Positions 1-9,550 of a DNA stretch of 64,000 nt are shown here, one piece after another. Position 1 is the first letter of the stretch, and each line of letters starts with the position of its first letter. Both the position numbers and the translations under genes were made by a program. Below the pieces are notes generated by a model that had not been told where the DNA came from, did no database searches, and saw nothing but the letters and a program-made list of their open reading frames with translations. This DNA comes from Opitutales bacterium (lineage in GTDB: Bacteria; Verrucomicrobiota; Verrucomicrobiia; Opitutales; Coraliomargaritaceae), in the NCBI GenBank assembly GCA_018607135.1, contig JABBCA010000105.1, forward strand, positions 62,001 through 126,000, given 5' to 3'.

Positions 1-250
1 CCACTGGTATGGTCTCTGTTTCTGGATTTGCTTTGAGGTGTTGGCAGGTTTCAATGCCGTCCATTTCTGGCATCATGACATCCAGTAAAATTAAATCTGG
101 TATGACTTGTTCGACAATATTTAAGCACTCGCGGCCGTTGTATGCGACCAAGACTTCCATCCCTTGCCGTTCAAGCTTTCGCTGTAGCAATTTGATGTTA
201 ATCGGCTGGTCGTCGACGACTAGGATTTTGGGCTTTTGTTGTGGGCTCAA
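1..250 (-). CDS. Response regulator receiver domain (3' part outside window)
   Basis: The first residues of a two-component response regulator, read on the minus strand and cut by the window edge. The visible part has the receiver pattern: beta-1 ILVVDDQP with the acidic pair, then PDLILLDVMMPEMDG, in which the Asp of LLD is the phospho-acceptor. An in-frame TAA lies just upstream, so the only start I can place is TTG at 250, giving MSPQQKPKILVV. There is no clear ribosome-binding site. The output domain, if any, lies beyond base 1, so the function cannot be named further. Confidence 0.75.
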   Translation of the reverse strand, partial: MSPQQKPKILVVDDQPINIKLLQRKLERQGMEVLVAYNGRECLNIVEQVIPDLILLDVMMPEMDGIETCQHLKANPETETIPV

Positions 251-379
251 AACGGCTTAAAAATTTAAATTGAGATCTAGGAGTAAACTTAGTTGCTAGG
301 GAATTTATACAATTACATAGATGGATCTCTAGGAAGGTAAAACAGTAAATTTTTGATTCCTTATAGCTTTAAGATCTAG

Positions 380-1063
380 CTAGGTAGACGATTTACCTTC
401 ATCGATTACTGCGGTTCTGCTGAGGATGTCGTGTAGTAGCTGTTTTCGTTTGTTGAACAAAAGACTGATCAGTGGAACTACTATCGTGAGCGGTGATAAG
501 ATGAAAAACACGCTTATAATTGATTTTAGACCGCCGCGAACGACTGCTGTGAAAAATGGCTGCGCACCCAGCGTGACGGTGCTCACGGTGCGTATACAGC
601 AAAGGCGTTTGCCCAGCGAGCTTCCTGCAAAAAATGCTTCTGATGCTGCAAAATAGAGCCAGAAAGTCATGAATAAAACGTTCAATGCGGTGGCCAGTGC
701 ATCTTTAAGTTCGTTGCTTAAGTTTAGTAGTGGTGAGTCGGGGTTATTTAGCAGTTGGTCGTATCCGATCAAAACAGTTTCGTAGGACTGTATCCAATGA
801 ACAGTGGCTTCGCTCAATGTGATGTATTCGTGCAGTGCCCCGGGGTGCTGTGTCGGTAAGACCAGATTCCAAATCAATGCGAGCGACGCGATGAAAACCA
901 GGATAAAGTCTAGGAAAAAGCCGAGTGCACGATAACCGATGCTCGCCGCTGGCATTGGGCCATCAGGGTGGAAGATCGAATCGAGAACATTGGATGGCCT
1001 CAACGGTGGCGGCACCTCCTGCTTGTTTTCAGCAGAGGGTGTTTTTTTGGGTGGTTCGTCCAT
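380..1063 (-). CDS. RDD family membrane protein
   Basis: A 227-residue inner-membrane protein. A proline-rich cytoplasmic N-terminus (about 1-40) is followed by the RDD signature GYRALGFFLDF (Arg and Asp at the start of TM1), a second TM around 130-145, SLGKRLCCIRTV, and a last hydrophobic stretch around 180-205. RDD proteins are small membrane proteins of mostly unknown role; some have been linked to ion transport. Start codon is 5 nt downstream of the folD stop, so the two are probably co-transcribed as the end of a minus-strand run beginning near 3659. Family assignment is solid; substrate is unknown. Confidence 0.8.
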   Translation of the reverse strand: MDEPPKKTPSAENKQEVPPPLRPSNVLDSIFHPDGPMPAASIGYRALGFFLDFILVFIASLALIWNLVLPTQHPGALHEYITLSEATVHWIQSYETVLIGYDQLLNNPDSPLLNLSNELKDALATALNVLFMTFWLYFAASEAFFAGSSLGKRLCCIRTVSTVTLGAQPFFTAVVRGGLKSIISVFFILSPLTIVVPLISLLFNKRKQLLHDILSRTAVIDEGKSST

Positions 1064-1068
1064 CCAGC

Positions 1069-1941
1069 TTAGGCGTGGCTGGCTTTAAATGCGCGCACAG
1101 TATTATACATGAGCATTGCAACTGTCATCGGGCCGACTCCGCCAGGGACGGGTGTGATGTGAGAGGCTTTTTGAGAAACGGCTTCGAAGTCGACATCACC
1201 GACGAGGCGATAGCCGCTTTTACGTGTGGCGTCCTCGATACGATTGATCCCTACGTCGATCACTGCGACGCCGTCTTTAACCATGTCGCCAGTGACAAAG
1301 TTCGGACGACCGATAGCTGCGATGAGCACATCTGCTTGGCTGGTGATACTCGCGAGATCTGCAGTGCGAGAATGACAGACTGTGACGGTCGCATTTCCTG
1401 GGACGCCTTTACGCATCATTAACAATGCGGCTGGCTTGCCGACGATTTGACTACGGCCAAGCACTACGACGTGCTTGCCTTCGGTGTTTACACCGCTGCG
1501 CTCAATCAGTTGCACGATACCTGCAGGGGTGCAGGCCACGAAGCCACTGTCGTCTTCTTGGCAGAGTTTGCCGATATTTACAGTGTTGAACCCGTCGACG
1601 TCTTTGCTGGGCAGCACCCGGTTGAACGTTTCGGTCTCGTCGATATGCTTGGGTAGGGGAGCCTGCACGAGGATTCCGCTCACATCAGGATCGGTGTTCA
1701 GCGCATCAATTTGCGCGAAAAGGTCGGCTTTACTCACATCTTCAGGCAGGATATGGAGGCGACTGCCAAGGCCAATTCGTTCAGCGGTCTTCTGCTTTTT
1801 GCGAACATAAGAGACCGAGGCAGGGTCTTCGCCAACTCGCACCACTGCGATGACTGGCTTTTTGCCTAAGAGTTGGCTCACCTCTTTGGTGAGTTCTTCG
1901 ATGATGGATTCTGCGATAGCGTTACCGTCGATGAGTTTCAT
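1069..1941 (-). CDS. folD: Bifunctional methylenetetrahydrofolate dehydrogenase/cyclohydrolase
   Basis: FolD interconverts 5,10-methylene-THF, 5,10-methenyl-THF and 10-formyl-THF in the cytoplasm, supplying one-carbon units for purines and initiator tRNA formylation. The 290-residue length is typical. Visible family motifs are SYVRKKQK with the catalytic lysine near residue 55, the PLPKHI loop, the NADP-binding stretch [16 protein letters not shown] near 160-175, and the C-terminal [15 protein letters not shown]. It lies in a minus-strand run with the secreted protein upstream and the RDD protein downstream. Confidence 0.97.
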   Translation of the reverse strand: MKLIDGNAIAESIIEELTKEVSQLLGKKPVIAVVRVGEDPASVSYVRKKQKTAERIGLGSRLHILPEDVSKADLFAQIDALNTDPDVSGILVQAPLPKHIDETETFNRVLPSKDVDGFNTVNIGKLCQEDDSGFVACTPAGIVQLIERSGVNTEGKHVVVLGRSQIVGKPAALLMMRKGVPGNATVTVCHSRTADLASITSQADVLIAAIGRPNFVTGDMVKDGVAVIDVGINRIEDATRKSGYRLVGDVDFEAVSQKASHITPVPGGVGPMTVAMLMYNTVRAFKASHA

Positions 1942-1980
1942 AGGGAGCTTGAGTTAGAATATTTTGAAAAATGAGTTCGT

Positions 1981-2886
1981 TTATTCGCTACTTTTACGAA
2001 TGGTTCTGGCGAGGATCACGAGGCTCTGGCTTGCTGGGCTGAGTGCGCTCACTTCGCCGTGAATGTAAACGGTATGATCCAAAAAGGCGTGGATGTCTTC
2101 AAGATACATCTGCGAAACATCGACGTATGCGATCCGTTCACCGATAGTGTTTTCAAGATGTAGCGTGTAGCGGGGCGCTTCGCTGTTGATCTTGCGAATA
2201 AGTTGCCCGCTGAGTCGGTAGATGCGGCCGTCTGCTTGGACTGGTGGCTTGGTAATGGGTGCTACGTCGTTTCTTTGGATGCTGGCGATGGGCTTGCGGT
2301 TAGGATCCAAGGGTGCTGGGCCAGTAGCACTTCGCCAGACCACATTTTCAGGTGGCAGCTGGTCTGGGCGTGTGGCACCGACGCTTAAGTTGGGGTCGAA
2401 ACGTGTGGTGTCAACTCGCACTGCGGTGGCACGGGTGGGAGCGATATAGACCGGAGTGGGTGCGCGCGAGGTGCCGAGTTGAAAGTAAACTGGCATTTCT
2501 TTTTCGATACGTATGCGTGCCCATTGATCATCCATCTCTAAAAGTTCAATAGGATCTCCGTCTTGCACGCGAGCGATGTGAGGCCCATTAAGCGATGCTT
2601 GTGGGTAGACCTTAGCATTGATTTCAATTTCAAAATTTTTAGAAAGCTGTTCGGTAGAAAGGTAGCCATCGAATATGAGTAGGTCGGAAGAGCGCATCCA
2701 GCCAAGCTTGGCGAGTCCAGAGTTGGTGATGGTGATCGCGCGCTTAAAGATTGGGTCGGCTTCGTCGATACGCTTAATTACTGGGGCGCTTGAGCTTGGA
2801 TTCAGTCGAACCATTAGCTGATTCGCGGACATTAATAGCGACGTAGAGAGGAAAGCTGCGAGGGAATATGCGAATAGGCGCGACAT
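1981..2886 (-). CDS. Secreted protein with SH3-like segment, unknown function
   Basis: I do not recognise a named family. From ATG at 2886 the protein is 301 residues and starts with a plausible signal peptide (MSRLFAYSLAAFLSTSLLMSA). An upstream TTG at 2928 overlaps the preceding gene's stop, but would put 14 extra residues before the signal peptide, so I prefer 2886. The middle (about 95-130) has a bacterial SH3-like pattern, with VYPQASL followed by a DGDPIELLEMDDQWARI stretch. A proline-rich linker follows, and the last 90 residues look like a small beta-barrel (IYRLSGQLIRK to VYIHGEVS). Probably periplasmic; role unknown. It is co-directional with the pseudouridine synthase and folD. Confidence 0.7.
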   Translation of the reverse strand: MSRLFAYSLAAFLSTSLLMSANQLMVRLNPSSSAPVIKRIDEADPIFKRAITITNSGLAKLGWMRSSDLLIFDGYLSTEQLSKNFEIEINAKVYPQASLNGPHIARVQDGDPIELLEMDDQWARIRIEKEMPVYFQLGTSRAPTPVYIAPTRATAVRVDTTRFDPNLSVGATRPDQLPPENVVWRSATGPAPLDPNRKPIASIQRNDVAPITKPPVQADGRIYRLSGQLIRKINSEAPRYTLHLENTIGERIAYVDVSQMYLEDIHAFLDHTVYIHGEVSALSPASQSLVILARTIRKSSE

Positions 2887-2924
2887 GTGGGAAAAATGGT
2901 GAATTGAATGTGCTTTGACGAGGA

Positions 2925-3659
2925 TCAACCAAAAAGGCGCTCGATATCTTTTTTACCTAAGATCTTGATGCCACCCTTCGGGATGTTTTTCAAGATGATG
3001 CGCCCGATTTGCACGCGCACGAGTTTTTTTACGAAATAACGATGCGCTTCAAATAGACGACGAATCTCACGCTTTTTACCGTGGTGCAAGTGCACCTCTA
3101 GGCGTCGCTCGTGCCCCTCACCAACTTGTGGTGCTGGAAGCACTTTTTCTGCTTTCAGAAAGTCCCCCTCATATTCCACACCTTGGAGCAGCTTTGGGAT
3201 GTCCTCTTTTTTGAAGTCGCGGTGTAGCACGACCCGATAGCGTTTGATGATCTCGTTGCTTGGGTGAGTGAGCCGGTGAGCCAGTTCGCCGTCATTTGTA
3301 ATCACCAGCAGGCCTTCGCTGTCTTTGTCGAGGCGTCCTGCGCAAAATAGGCGCAAGCGCAGTAAATCAGTGGGTAAAAGGTCGAAAACGGTGCGTTCTG
3401 CATGTGGATCGGAGTTGGTGCACATCACGCCTTTGGGCTTGTTCATGATCAGGGTAACAATACGCTCCTGCTTCATCATAAGAGGCTTGTTGTTGACGAA
3501 AATGGCCGCATCTGGAGTTGCTTTATCACCCAATTGGGCGATTTTTCCATTCACACGCACATTCCCATCCTCAATGTGACGTTCTGCTTCACGGCGTGAG
3601 CAGAGGCCCGAGTTGGCAATTATCTTTTGTATTCGTTGTGCTTCCTGGTCTGACATCAT
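2925..3659 (-). CDS. RsuA/RluB-type rRNA pseudouridine synthase
   Basis: Isomerises a specific uridine in rRNA to pseudouridine. An N-terminal S4 RNA-binding domain (QRIQKIIANSGLCSRREAE, VRVNG) is followed by the catalytic domain with the signature GRLDKDSEGLLVITNDG, whose Asp is the nucleophile, and the C-terminal GKKREIRRLFEAH motif. The frame stays open to 3725, but family members normally start just before the S4 domain, so I choose MMSDQ at 3659 (ATG at 3656 and 3674 are alternatives). Whether the target is 23S U2605 (RluB), 16S U516 (RsuA) or 23S U2457 (RluE) cannot be decided from sequence alone. It is divergent from fabG. Confidence 0.92.
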   Translation of the reverse strand: MMSDQEAQRIQKIIANSGLCSRREAERHIEDGNVRVNGKIAQLGDKATPDAAIFVNNKPLMMKQERIVTLIMNKPKGVMCTNSDPHAERTVFDLLPTDLLRLRLFCAGRLDKDSEGLLVITNDGELAHRLTHPSNEIIKRYRVVLHRDFKKEDIPKLLQGVEYEGDFLKAEKVLPAPQVGEGHERRLEVHLHHGKKREIRRLFEAHRYFVKKLVRVQIGRIILKNIPKGGIKILGKKDIERLFG

Positions 3660-3793
3660 AGCACTTGAGCCCATTTCGGGCGGCTCTGTCAATGTTGCTC
3701 GAAACGAACATTCGTGCTTGCCCAAGTATGTTAGATTAATGTGAACTATTCAAACGAGTAGTTTTAACTGACTTTGGTTCCTGTAATTTATAA

Positions 3794-4542
<749 letters not shown>

Positions 4543-4574
4543 CTGAGATTCCTTTCACTTAAACCTAGAAAAAT

Positions 4575-4829
4575 ATGGCCGATCAAACAATCGAACAACG
4601 CGTAAAGACAATCATCGTAGACCAGCTCAACGTAAATGAAGAGCAAGTCACACCAGAAGCATCGTTTCTCGACGATCTCGGTGCCGATTCCCTCGACACA
4701 GTCGAGCTTATCATGGCATTCGAAGAAGAGTTTAGCGACGAAATCGACGGTGAAATTCCAGAGTCCGATGCTGAAAAGCTTCAGACTGTTGGCGATGTCA
4801 TTAAATACATCACTGAGAAAGCTGGATAA
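4575..4829 (+). CDS. acpP: Acyl carrier protein
   Basis: An 84-residue acidic carrier of acyl chains. The 4'-phosphopantetheine site is Ser39 in [11 protein letters not shown], followed by the helix III pattern [19 protein letters not shown]. Length and acidity are standard. It lies between fabG and fabF. A strong intrinsic terminator immediately follows, so acpP may be made in excess of fabF, as expected for this abundant protein. Confidence 0.98.
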   Translation: MADQTIEQRVKTIIVDQLNVNEEQVTPEASFLDDLGADSLDTVELIMAFEEEFSDEIDGEIPESDAEKLQTVGDVIKYITEKAG

Positions 4830-4852
4830 TTCCACTCTCTAAAATTTAACTA

Positions 4853-4881
4853 CTAAGCCGCTTAACCGCGGCTTAGTTTTT
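4853..4881 (+). terminator. Intrinsic terminator between acpP and fabF
   Basis: A perfect 9-bp stem CTAAGCCGC / GCGGCTTAG with a 6-nt loop, followed by TTTTT. It lies 24 nt after the acpP stop and 11 nt before the fabF start. Its position suggests partial read-through or attenuation between acpP and fabF. Confidence 0.85.
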
Positions 4882-4891
4882 ATCCACTGTT

Positions 4892-6145
4892 ATGGAAGAA
4901 GCACCTAAACGTAATCGAGTCGTAATAACCGGCATCGGAACTGTCACTAGCTACGGTGATGGCGTAGACACCTTCTGGGGAAATATCCTCGCAGGTAAAA
5001 GCGGCATCAACACTGTTGAATCGTTCGATGTCTCAGATTATCCATCCAAGGTAGGTTCTGAGGCCCTGCACTTCAATGCGGGTAATTATATGGACCCCAA
5101 GGAGGCTCGTCGTAACGACCGCTACACGCAATTTGCGGTTGCGGCCTCACGTATGGCTTTGGATGATGCAAAGCTGGATCCTGCATCGCTGGAAGCAGAT
5201 CGTTTTGGTGTTTTGATTGGGTCCGGTATTGGTGGCATGAACACCATCCAGACGCAAAGTCGACGTCTCTATGACGGCGGCCCTCGTAAGGTTTCTCCGT
5301 TTATGATTCCGTCCTTGATCGCGAACATCGCCAGTGGTGTGGTGGCTATTGAAGTCGGTGCGCGTGGTCCCAATTACGGTATCGTCAGTGCCTGTGCCTC
5401 AGGCACACACAGTATCGGTGAAGCATTTAAGATGCTCCGCGATAGCGATGCAGACATCATGCTTGCTGGCGGCAGCGAAGCTGCAGTCACTGAGTTGGGT
5501 TACGCAGGTTTCTGTTCCATGAAGGCGATGAGCACTAGTTACAACGATGCTCCACAAACTGCAAGTCGTCCCTTCGATAAGGGGCGTGATGGCTTTGTGA
5601 TGGGCGAAGGTGCGGGTGTGCTGGTTATGGAGACGCTTGCCCATGCGGAAGCACGCGGTGCGAATATCATCTGCGAAATTGCTGGATACGGTGCCACTTG
5701 TGATGCCTATCACATCACTTCTCCAGACCCAGAGGGTAAAGCCCTCGGAGCGGCGATCACAAAAGTCGTGAAGGAAGCAGGCCTACAGCCTGAAGACGTG
5801 AGTTATATCAACGCGCACGGCACATCCACCCCATACAACGATAAGTTTGAGACGGGTGCGATTAAGAAGGCACTTGGCGATCATGCATACAAGATCCCTG
5901 TTTCATCCACTAAGGGTATGACAGGTCACCTCTTAGGTGCTGCGGGCGGTATCGAGTCGGCAGTGTGCGCACTTGCGATTCGTGATGGCAAAGTCCCACC
6001 GACGATTAATTACACGGATCCGGATCCGGATTGCGATCTCGACTGCGTGCCAAATGAGGCTCGCGAAGCGGAGGTCAACGTAGCGATTTGTAACAATCTC
6101 GGCTTTGGAGGGCACAATGCGACCTTGCTCTTCAAAAAGCTTTAA
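4892..6145 (+). CDS. fabF: 3-oxoacyl-ACP synthase II
   Basis: Condenses malonyl-ACP with acyl-ACP to extend fatty acids. The protein is 417 residues. The active-site Cys168 sits in SACASGTHS. The two catalytic histidines are in INAHGTSTPYND (about 309) and TGHLLGAAGG (about 346), giving the C-H-H triad of KAS I/II rather than the C-H-N of FabH. The C-terminal NNLGFGGHNATLLF is also standard. The start ATG lies just after the acpP terminator. Confidence 0.97.
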   Translation: MEEAPKRNRVVITGIGTVTSYGDGVDTFWGNILAGKSGINTVESFDVSDYPSKVGSEALHFNAGNYMDPKEARRNDRYTQFAVAASRMALDDAKLDPASLEADRFGVLIGSGIGGMNTIQTQSRRLYDGGPRKVSPFMIPSLIANIASGVVAIEVGARGPNYGIVSACASGTHSIGEAFKMLRDSDADIMLAGGSEAAVTELGYAGFCSMKAMSTSYNDAPQTASRPFDKGRDGFVMGEGAGVLVMETLAHAEARGANIICEIAGYGATCDAYHITSPDPEGKALGAAITKVVKEAGLQPEDVSYINAHGTSTPYNDKFETGAIKKALGDHAYKIPVSSTKGMTGHLLGAAGGIESAVCALAIRDGKVPPTINYTDPDPDCDLDCVPNEAREAEVNVAICNNLGFGGHNATLLFKKL

Positions 6146-6167
6146 CCACCTATCAATCTGATTTTCC

Positions 6168-6195
6168 AAAAGCCCGGCAGTCGCTGGGCTTTTTT
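6168..6195 (+). terminator. Intrinsic terminator after fabF
   Basis: An 8-bp GC-rich stem AGCCCGGC / GCTGGGCT (one G-U pair) with flanking A and T runs and a TTTTTT tail, 22 nt after the fabF stop. It ends the fabG-acpP-fabF unit. Confidence 0.85.
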
Positions 6196-6764
6196 GTGAA
6201 TCATGCCTTTTAGGGCCTTTAACGGTTTATATATACGTTTTCGAAAAATGGCTGAACTTTAAAAGCAGCCCTTCTCCTCATTCAGCATAACTTTATACAC
6301 AATTTCGTATGAGTTAGGTTACGCGAGTTCGTTTGATGGACGAGATATGTTTAGGAGTCGAACGCGGTTGTCTGCGTGGCAAAAGTCGTCTTGAGTCTTT
6401 CACCACACCAGAACGCGCCCTCTTTGAGAGGCACGTTTTACACATCACTCATAAGCTCCTTCCTGCTTGCTAGGTGGCAGTGAAAAACGTTCTCTTGGAG
6501 TGCTTTGTCCCCGCGAAAGGCCTGGTTCATTTTGCGTTCATAGAGCTGCTCTTAAATATATTGAATCTTAACTAGTCTAAAAGGACTAGTTGATGGGGTT
6601 GTTGGACTCCATCCGTAAAATTACATTTTTGTCCATTGGGGTGGCAGACGCACTGACTGTATGCCTGTAGGGTGGTATCCTTTGGGTGCGTTTGCTTGCC
6701 TCATTTTTTTGTGCTTACAAGTAAGCATCGACCTATGGAAGTATCCTCTTTTAGTGTCTGACGT
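6196..6764. other. 569-bp intergenic region with one hairpin
   Basis: No gene seen on either strand. The one clear structure is an 8-bp inverted repeat AACTAGTC / GACTAGTT with a 6-nt loop at 6570-6591, with no T-run after it, so it is not an intrinsic terminator. The rest is mixed-composition DNA without an obvious RNA fold. The right part should hold the promoter of the gene at 6765. Confidence 0.5.
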
Positions 6765-7514
6765 ATGCGCTTATTTTTCACAGGACTGGCTTTAGGTCTC
6801 ACATGTGGTGTGGCGTCCTATTTCATTCTGAATACGCAAGGTCCTTCAAGTTCGGTGAAAACAGACGTTGAACTCTTTGTTGATTTTTTACTCGAAGATA
6901 CTGAGCGCTTCGAGTCGGTGGCTTTTCGCGAAGTGGTCGAAGCGGTATCGGAGCGTGCTGTCGTAGCGGTGAAATCGGAGACTCCTGCAGATGCTGCGTT
7001 ACTGGCTGCTGTTGAGGCGTCCTTGGATCGCGTATTTGATTCACTATCTGTATCCGAACATCCAATACACTCTGTAGGACGTGTGAATGAGATCAGTCGT
7101 TATGTTGAAGATGCGTTACTTAACGAATTGAATTCGTTGCCGGGGATTCAGTGCTCGATCCCTTCGAATGCATCGGGCGAGCTGCAACGCTCGGGATACC
7201 CTGACTTGCGTTTATTGCATGAAGCATCGGGTCGGGTCTTTTATCTAGACCCTAAGGTCTACAAAGAAGGGAGCGAAGCGAGTAGCTTTCGCACCTTCTA
7301 TTTTGAGCCGCAGCGCGAGACGAATAAAATATTAGACGATGCCAGTCACTTGATCGTAGGGGTCGCCCATGGTGGCAAAGTAGACGCTCAATGGCAGCTC
7401 AATTCTTGGAAGCTGATCGATCTCTACGATTTTGATGTGCGCCTAAAAGCCGAATTCCAAGCGAGTAACCGAGAGCTCTATCAAGGTAGTCTGCTGCTCT
7501 CTGAGGGGCAGTAA
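6765..7514 (+). CDS. Membrane-anchored protein with PD...DxK nuclease-like motif
   Basis: A 249-residue protein of no family I can name. Residues 1-22 form one hydrophobic segment (signal anchor or signal peptide), followed by an acidic helical region to about 125. The C-terminal half has a restriction-endonuclease-like pattern: Glu118/Glu121 in an upstream helix, Pro146-Asp147 in GYPDLRLL, a beta-hairpin, then Asp162-x-Lys164 in FYLDPKVYKE. Further on comes HLIVGVAHGG and a WKLIDLYDFDV strand-helix. PD-(D/E)xK folds are diverse and the motif is short, so nuclease activity is an inference. It stands alone, with a terminator for the opposite-strand gene just downstream. Confidence 0.65.
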   Translation: MRLFFTGLALGLTCGVASYFILNTQGPSSSVKTDVELFVDFLLEDTERFESVAFREVVEAVSERAVVAVKSETPADAALLAAVEASLDRVFDSLSVSEHPIHSVGRVNEISRYVEDALLNELNSLPGIQCSIPSNASGELQRSGYPDLRLLHEASGRVFYLDPKVYKEGSEASSFRTFYFEPQRETNKILDDASHLIVGVAHGGKVDAQWQLNSWKLIDLYDFDVRLKAEFQASNRELYQGSLLLSEGQ

Positions 7515-7583
7515 GCGCCGCAGCCAGTCAAATGGGGGCAAAGTGGTTCATTAACCCGATAGCTGCACTACCGAACGCCCTAC

Positions 7584-7618
7584 AAAAAAACGGCTGCTCC
7601 GATGTGGAGGCAGCCGTT
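7584..7618 (-). terminator. Intrinsic terminator of the SWIB-protein gene
   Basis: Read on the minus strand, a 9-bp stem AACGGCTGC / GCAGCCGTT with a 12-nt loop is followed by a T run (the A7 at 7584-7590 on the plus strand). It is 23 nt past the stop of the SWIB-domain gene. Confidence 0.85.
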
Positions 7619-7641
7619 GTAATTGAAGTTTTTGAAACGAC

Positions 7642-7971
7642 TTACTCGACGTTGGCGCCAACCACAGCTGCCATTTGCATCATATTGATGGTTTGACCTT
7701 CTTGGAGGTTGGTGAAGTCGGTTACTTTACCAGACTTGCTTGTGGAGTTTGTGTTCTTGAGAACTGGAAGCAGTTTTGCGTCAGCAACGATGAACTTACC
7801 TGCATTTTCAGGTGCGCCGTTTTCAGTCTTTGTTTGAAGACCGTTTTCTTTGATGTAGTCCCAAAGCTTTTTAGTGATCTCTGTGCGTGGAAGCTCGGTC
7901 GCTCCTAGGAAAGCAGCAAGGTCTGCTTTGAGTTTTACTGGTTTGTTAAGTCCTTTTGGTTCGTCTGCCAT
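7642..7971 (-). CDS. SWIB/MDM2 domain protein
   Basis: A 109-residue protein consisting almost entirely of a SWIB domain: LNKPVKLKADLAAFLG, ELPRTEITKKLWDYIKENGLQ, and a C-terminal MMQMAAVVG helix. SWIB is best known from eukaryotic chromatin remodellers, but small stand-alone SWIB proteins occur in chlamydiae and verrucomicrobia, where a nucleoid or DNA-topology role is suspected. The linker between the core motifs is longer than usual (KNTNSTSKSGKVTDFTNLQE). It is monocistronic, with its own terminator. Domain call is firm; function is inferred. Confidence 0.9.
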   Translation of the reverse strand: MADEPKGLNKPVKLKADLAAFLGATELPRTEITKKLWDYIKENGLQTKTENGAPENAGKFIVADAKLLPVLKNTNSTSKSGKVTDFTNLQEGQTINMMQMAAVVGANVE

Positions 7972-8044
7972 AGTGGTATTTGGTGTGTTGTTATTGCGTG
8001 GCCGTGTGGCCTATTTGTGGTTGAGTGAAGTGTGACGATCAAAA

Positions 8045-8479
8045 TCAATCGAGCTTCGCTAAATGGTGAAGTGCGGCGAGATAGCCGTCGAATCCAAGAC
8101 CGGAGATGACGCCGATGCAGGCTTCAGCGGTCATGGAGTGCTGGCGGATTTCTTCGCGCTTGTAGATATTACTGATGTGCACTTCGACGACTGGGAGGTC
8201 GCTGCCTGCGATGGCATCGCGAAGAGCAAGGCTCGTGTGGGTAAGTGCACCCGGGTTGATGATGAGCCCGAAGACTTCTGAGTCGGCGTATTCACTGATC
8301 TCGTCGATGAGAAAACCTTCGTGGTTTGATTGGTAGAATTGCACTTGCACTCCGATGCGTGCCGCTTCTTCGGTGATTAAATTCTCAAGATCGGTCAGTG
8401 TCTGATCTCCGTAGATGTCTGGCTCGCGCACGCCCAATCGATCAAGATTGGGGCCGTTTAATATCACGATGCGTTTCAT
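8045..8479 (-). CDS. aroQ: 3-dehydroquinate dehydratase, type II
   Basis: Converts 3-dehydroquinate to 3-dehydroshikimate, step three of the shikimate pathway. At 144 residues it is the type II size. Motifs: ILNGPNLDRLGVREPDIYG with the catalytic Tyr and lid Arg, FYQSNHEGFLID, IINPGALTHTSLALRDA, and VEVHISNIYKREEIR with the catalytic His. It is a single gene upstream of the SWIB gene on the same strand. Confidence 0.97.
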   Translation of the reverse strand: MKRIVILNGPNLDRLGVREPDIYGDQTLTDLENLITEEAARIGVQVQFYQSNHEGFLIDEISEYADSEVFGLIINPGALTHTSLALRDAIAGSDLPVVEVHISNIYKREEIRQHSMTAEACIGVISGLGFDGYLAALHHLAKLD

Positions 8480-8583
8480 AGGTGGATAACTAATGGGAAA
8501 TGGCTGATGAGCAATAATAATGAGGACTGAAAAGTCCTGTAGAGGCCAGTATCCACTGGTGTTTCGAAATTACAAATTAGAAA

Positions 8584-9342
8584 TTAAAGTAAACAGGGCT
8601 GTTCGATGAAGCTGTATTCGAGTTTAAAATGAGCAGCAACTTCCTTTGCTAGGGCATGGACGCCGAAAATTTCGGTGGCGTAGTGTCCGCAGGGGTAGAG
8701 GTTAAGGCCAAGTTCTTGAGCCATATTGAAGTGGTGCTGGCGCAGTTCCCCCGTGATCAGCGTGTCGATATGGTTCGCTTTGAGGTGTGCGACTGCACTT
8801 TGACCGCTGCCGGTAAGGATACCAATACGCTCTGGCTGCTCGCTACCATATTCAATACCTTGATAGGTCTCGTGAAAGAGTGACTTAAGGCGTGATGAGA
8901 GCTCAGCACGTCCGCCGGCAGGGCCTTTGGCGATGACGGCCATGTCATTGCCTTCATAATTTAGGAAGGTGCCGATTGTTTCCAGCTTCAGGACGCTTGC
9001 AAGTAATGCGTTGTTGCCAATTTCTGGGTGGCAGTCGAGCGGTAGGTGGCTCCCGTAAACGGCGAGATTGCCATCGATTGCGGTTTTGACCTTATTGTAA
9101 GCGCTCCCTGTAAGTGGGGTGGGTGGATTCCAGTAGAGGCCATGGTGGCAAATTAAGAAATCAATACCAGCTTTGATGGCTGCTTCAAAGGGGAGCTGAC
9201 CCGCATCGACCGCGGCACCGACTTTAGTGATGGTGCCGCTATTTTCAATTTGGAGACCGTTGTATGCGCCGTCGAAATCTTTGATTTCTTTTTGGCGAGT
9301 GCGTGTATCGCAAAAGTTGACGATTTCTTGGAGTGTAGCCAT
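8584..9342 (-). CDS. Nif3-like dinuclear metal-center protein
   Basis: A 252-residue member of the Nif3/YbgI (DUF34) family, hexameric proteins with a two-metal site. Metal-ligand motifs are visible: DFLICHHGLYWN (two His), YGSHLPLDCHPEIG (His and Asp), and the C-terminal CGHYATEIFG with His and Glu. The enzymatic role of the family is unsettled (GTP cyclohydrolase-like and metal-insertion roles have been proposed). The leader just upstream carries a CTTCTACCTTCTAAG heptad-like tract in the sense direction, like three other genes in the window. Confidence 0.92.
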   Translation of the reverse strand: MATLQEIVNFCDTRTRQKEIKDFDGAYNGLQIENSGTITKVGAAVDAGQLPFEAAIKAGIDFLICHHGLYWNPPTPLTGSAYNKVKTAIDGNLAVYGSHLPLDCHPEIGNNALLASVLKLETIGTFLNYEGNDMAVIAKGPAGGRAELSSRLKSLFHETYQGIEYGSEQPERIGILTGSGQSAVAHLKANHIDTLITGELRQHHFNMAQELGLNLYPCGHYATEIFGVHALAKEVAAHFKLEYSFIEQPCLL

Positions 9343-9550
9343 AATGGAGAAGTCTAGCGCCTCTTTCAGAACTTAGAAGGTAGAAGTGTGTGTCATGGAA
9401 GAAAATTGAAGGTATCGCTTTGCTTCTACTGCTGCGGTCGCGTAACGAGGAACTCCCATAGTTAAGCATGTGCTACTAGGCTGCGCGGAATTGGCATTCC
9501 TTCAATTTCTGGCTTCTCACTTTCACTTTCTACCTTCTAACTCCTTAAAA

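Noticed and set aside
925-1422. Plus-strand open frame across folD and the RDD gene
   Set aside because: It is antisense to two well-supported genes and its translation has no recognisable domain.
6196-6764. Structured RNA such as 6S RNA in the 569-bp gap
   Set aside because: Only one short hairpin without a T-run; no long closing stem or bubble could be seen by eye. A covariance-model scan would decide.
9470-9550. Earlier start for tcdA
   Set aside because: The extension covers a CTTCTAAC-type leader and is not part of the TcdA fold.
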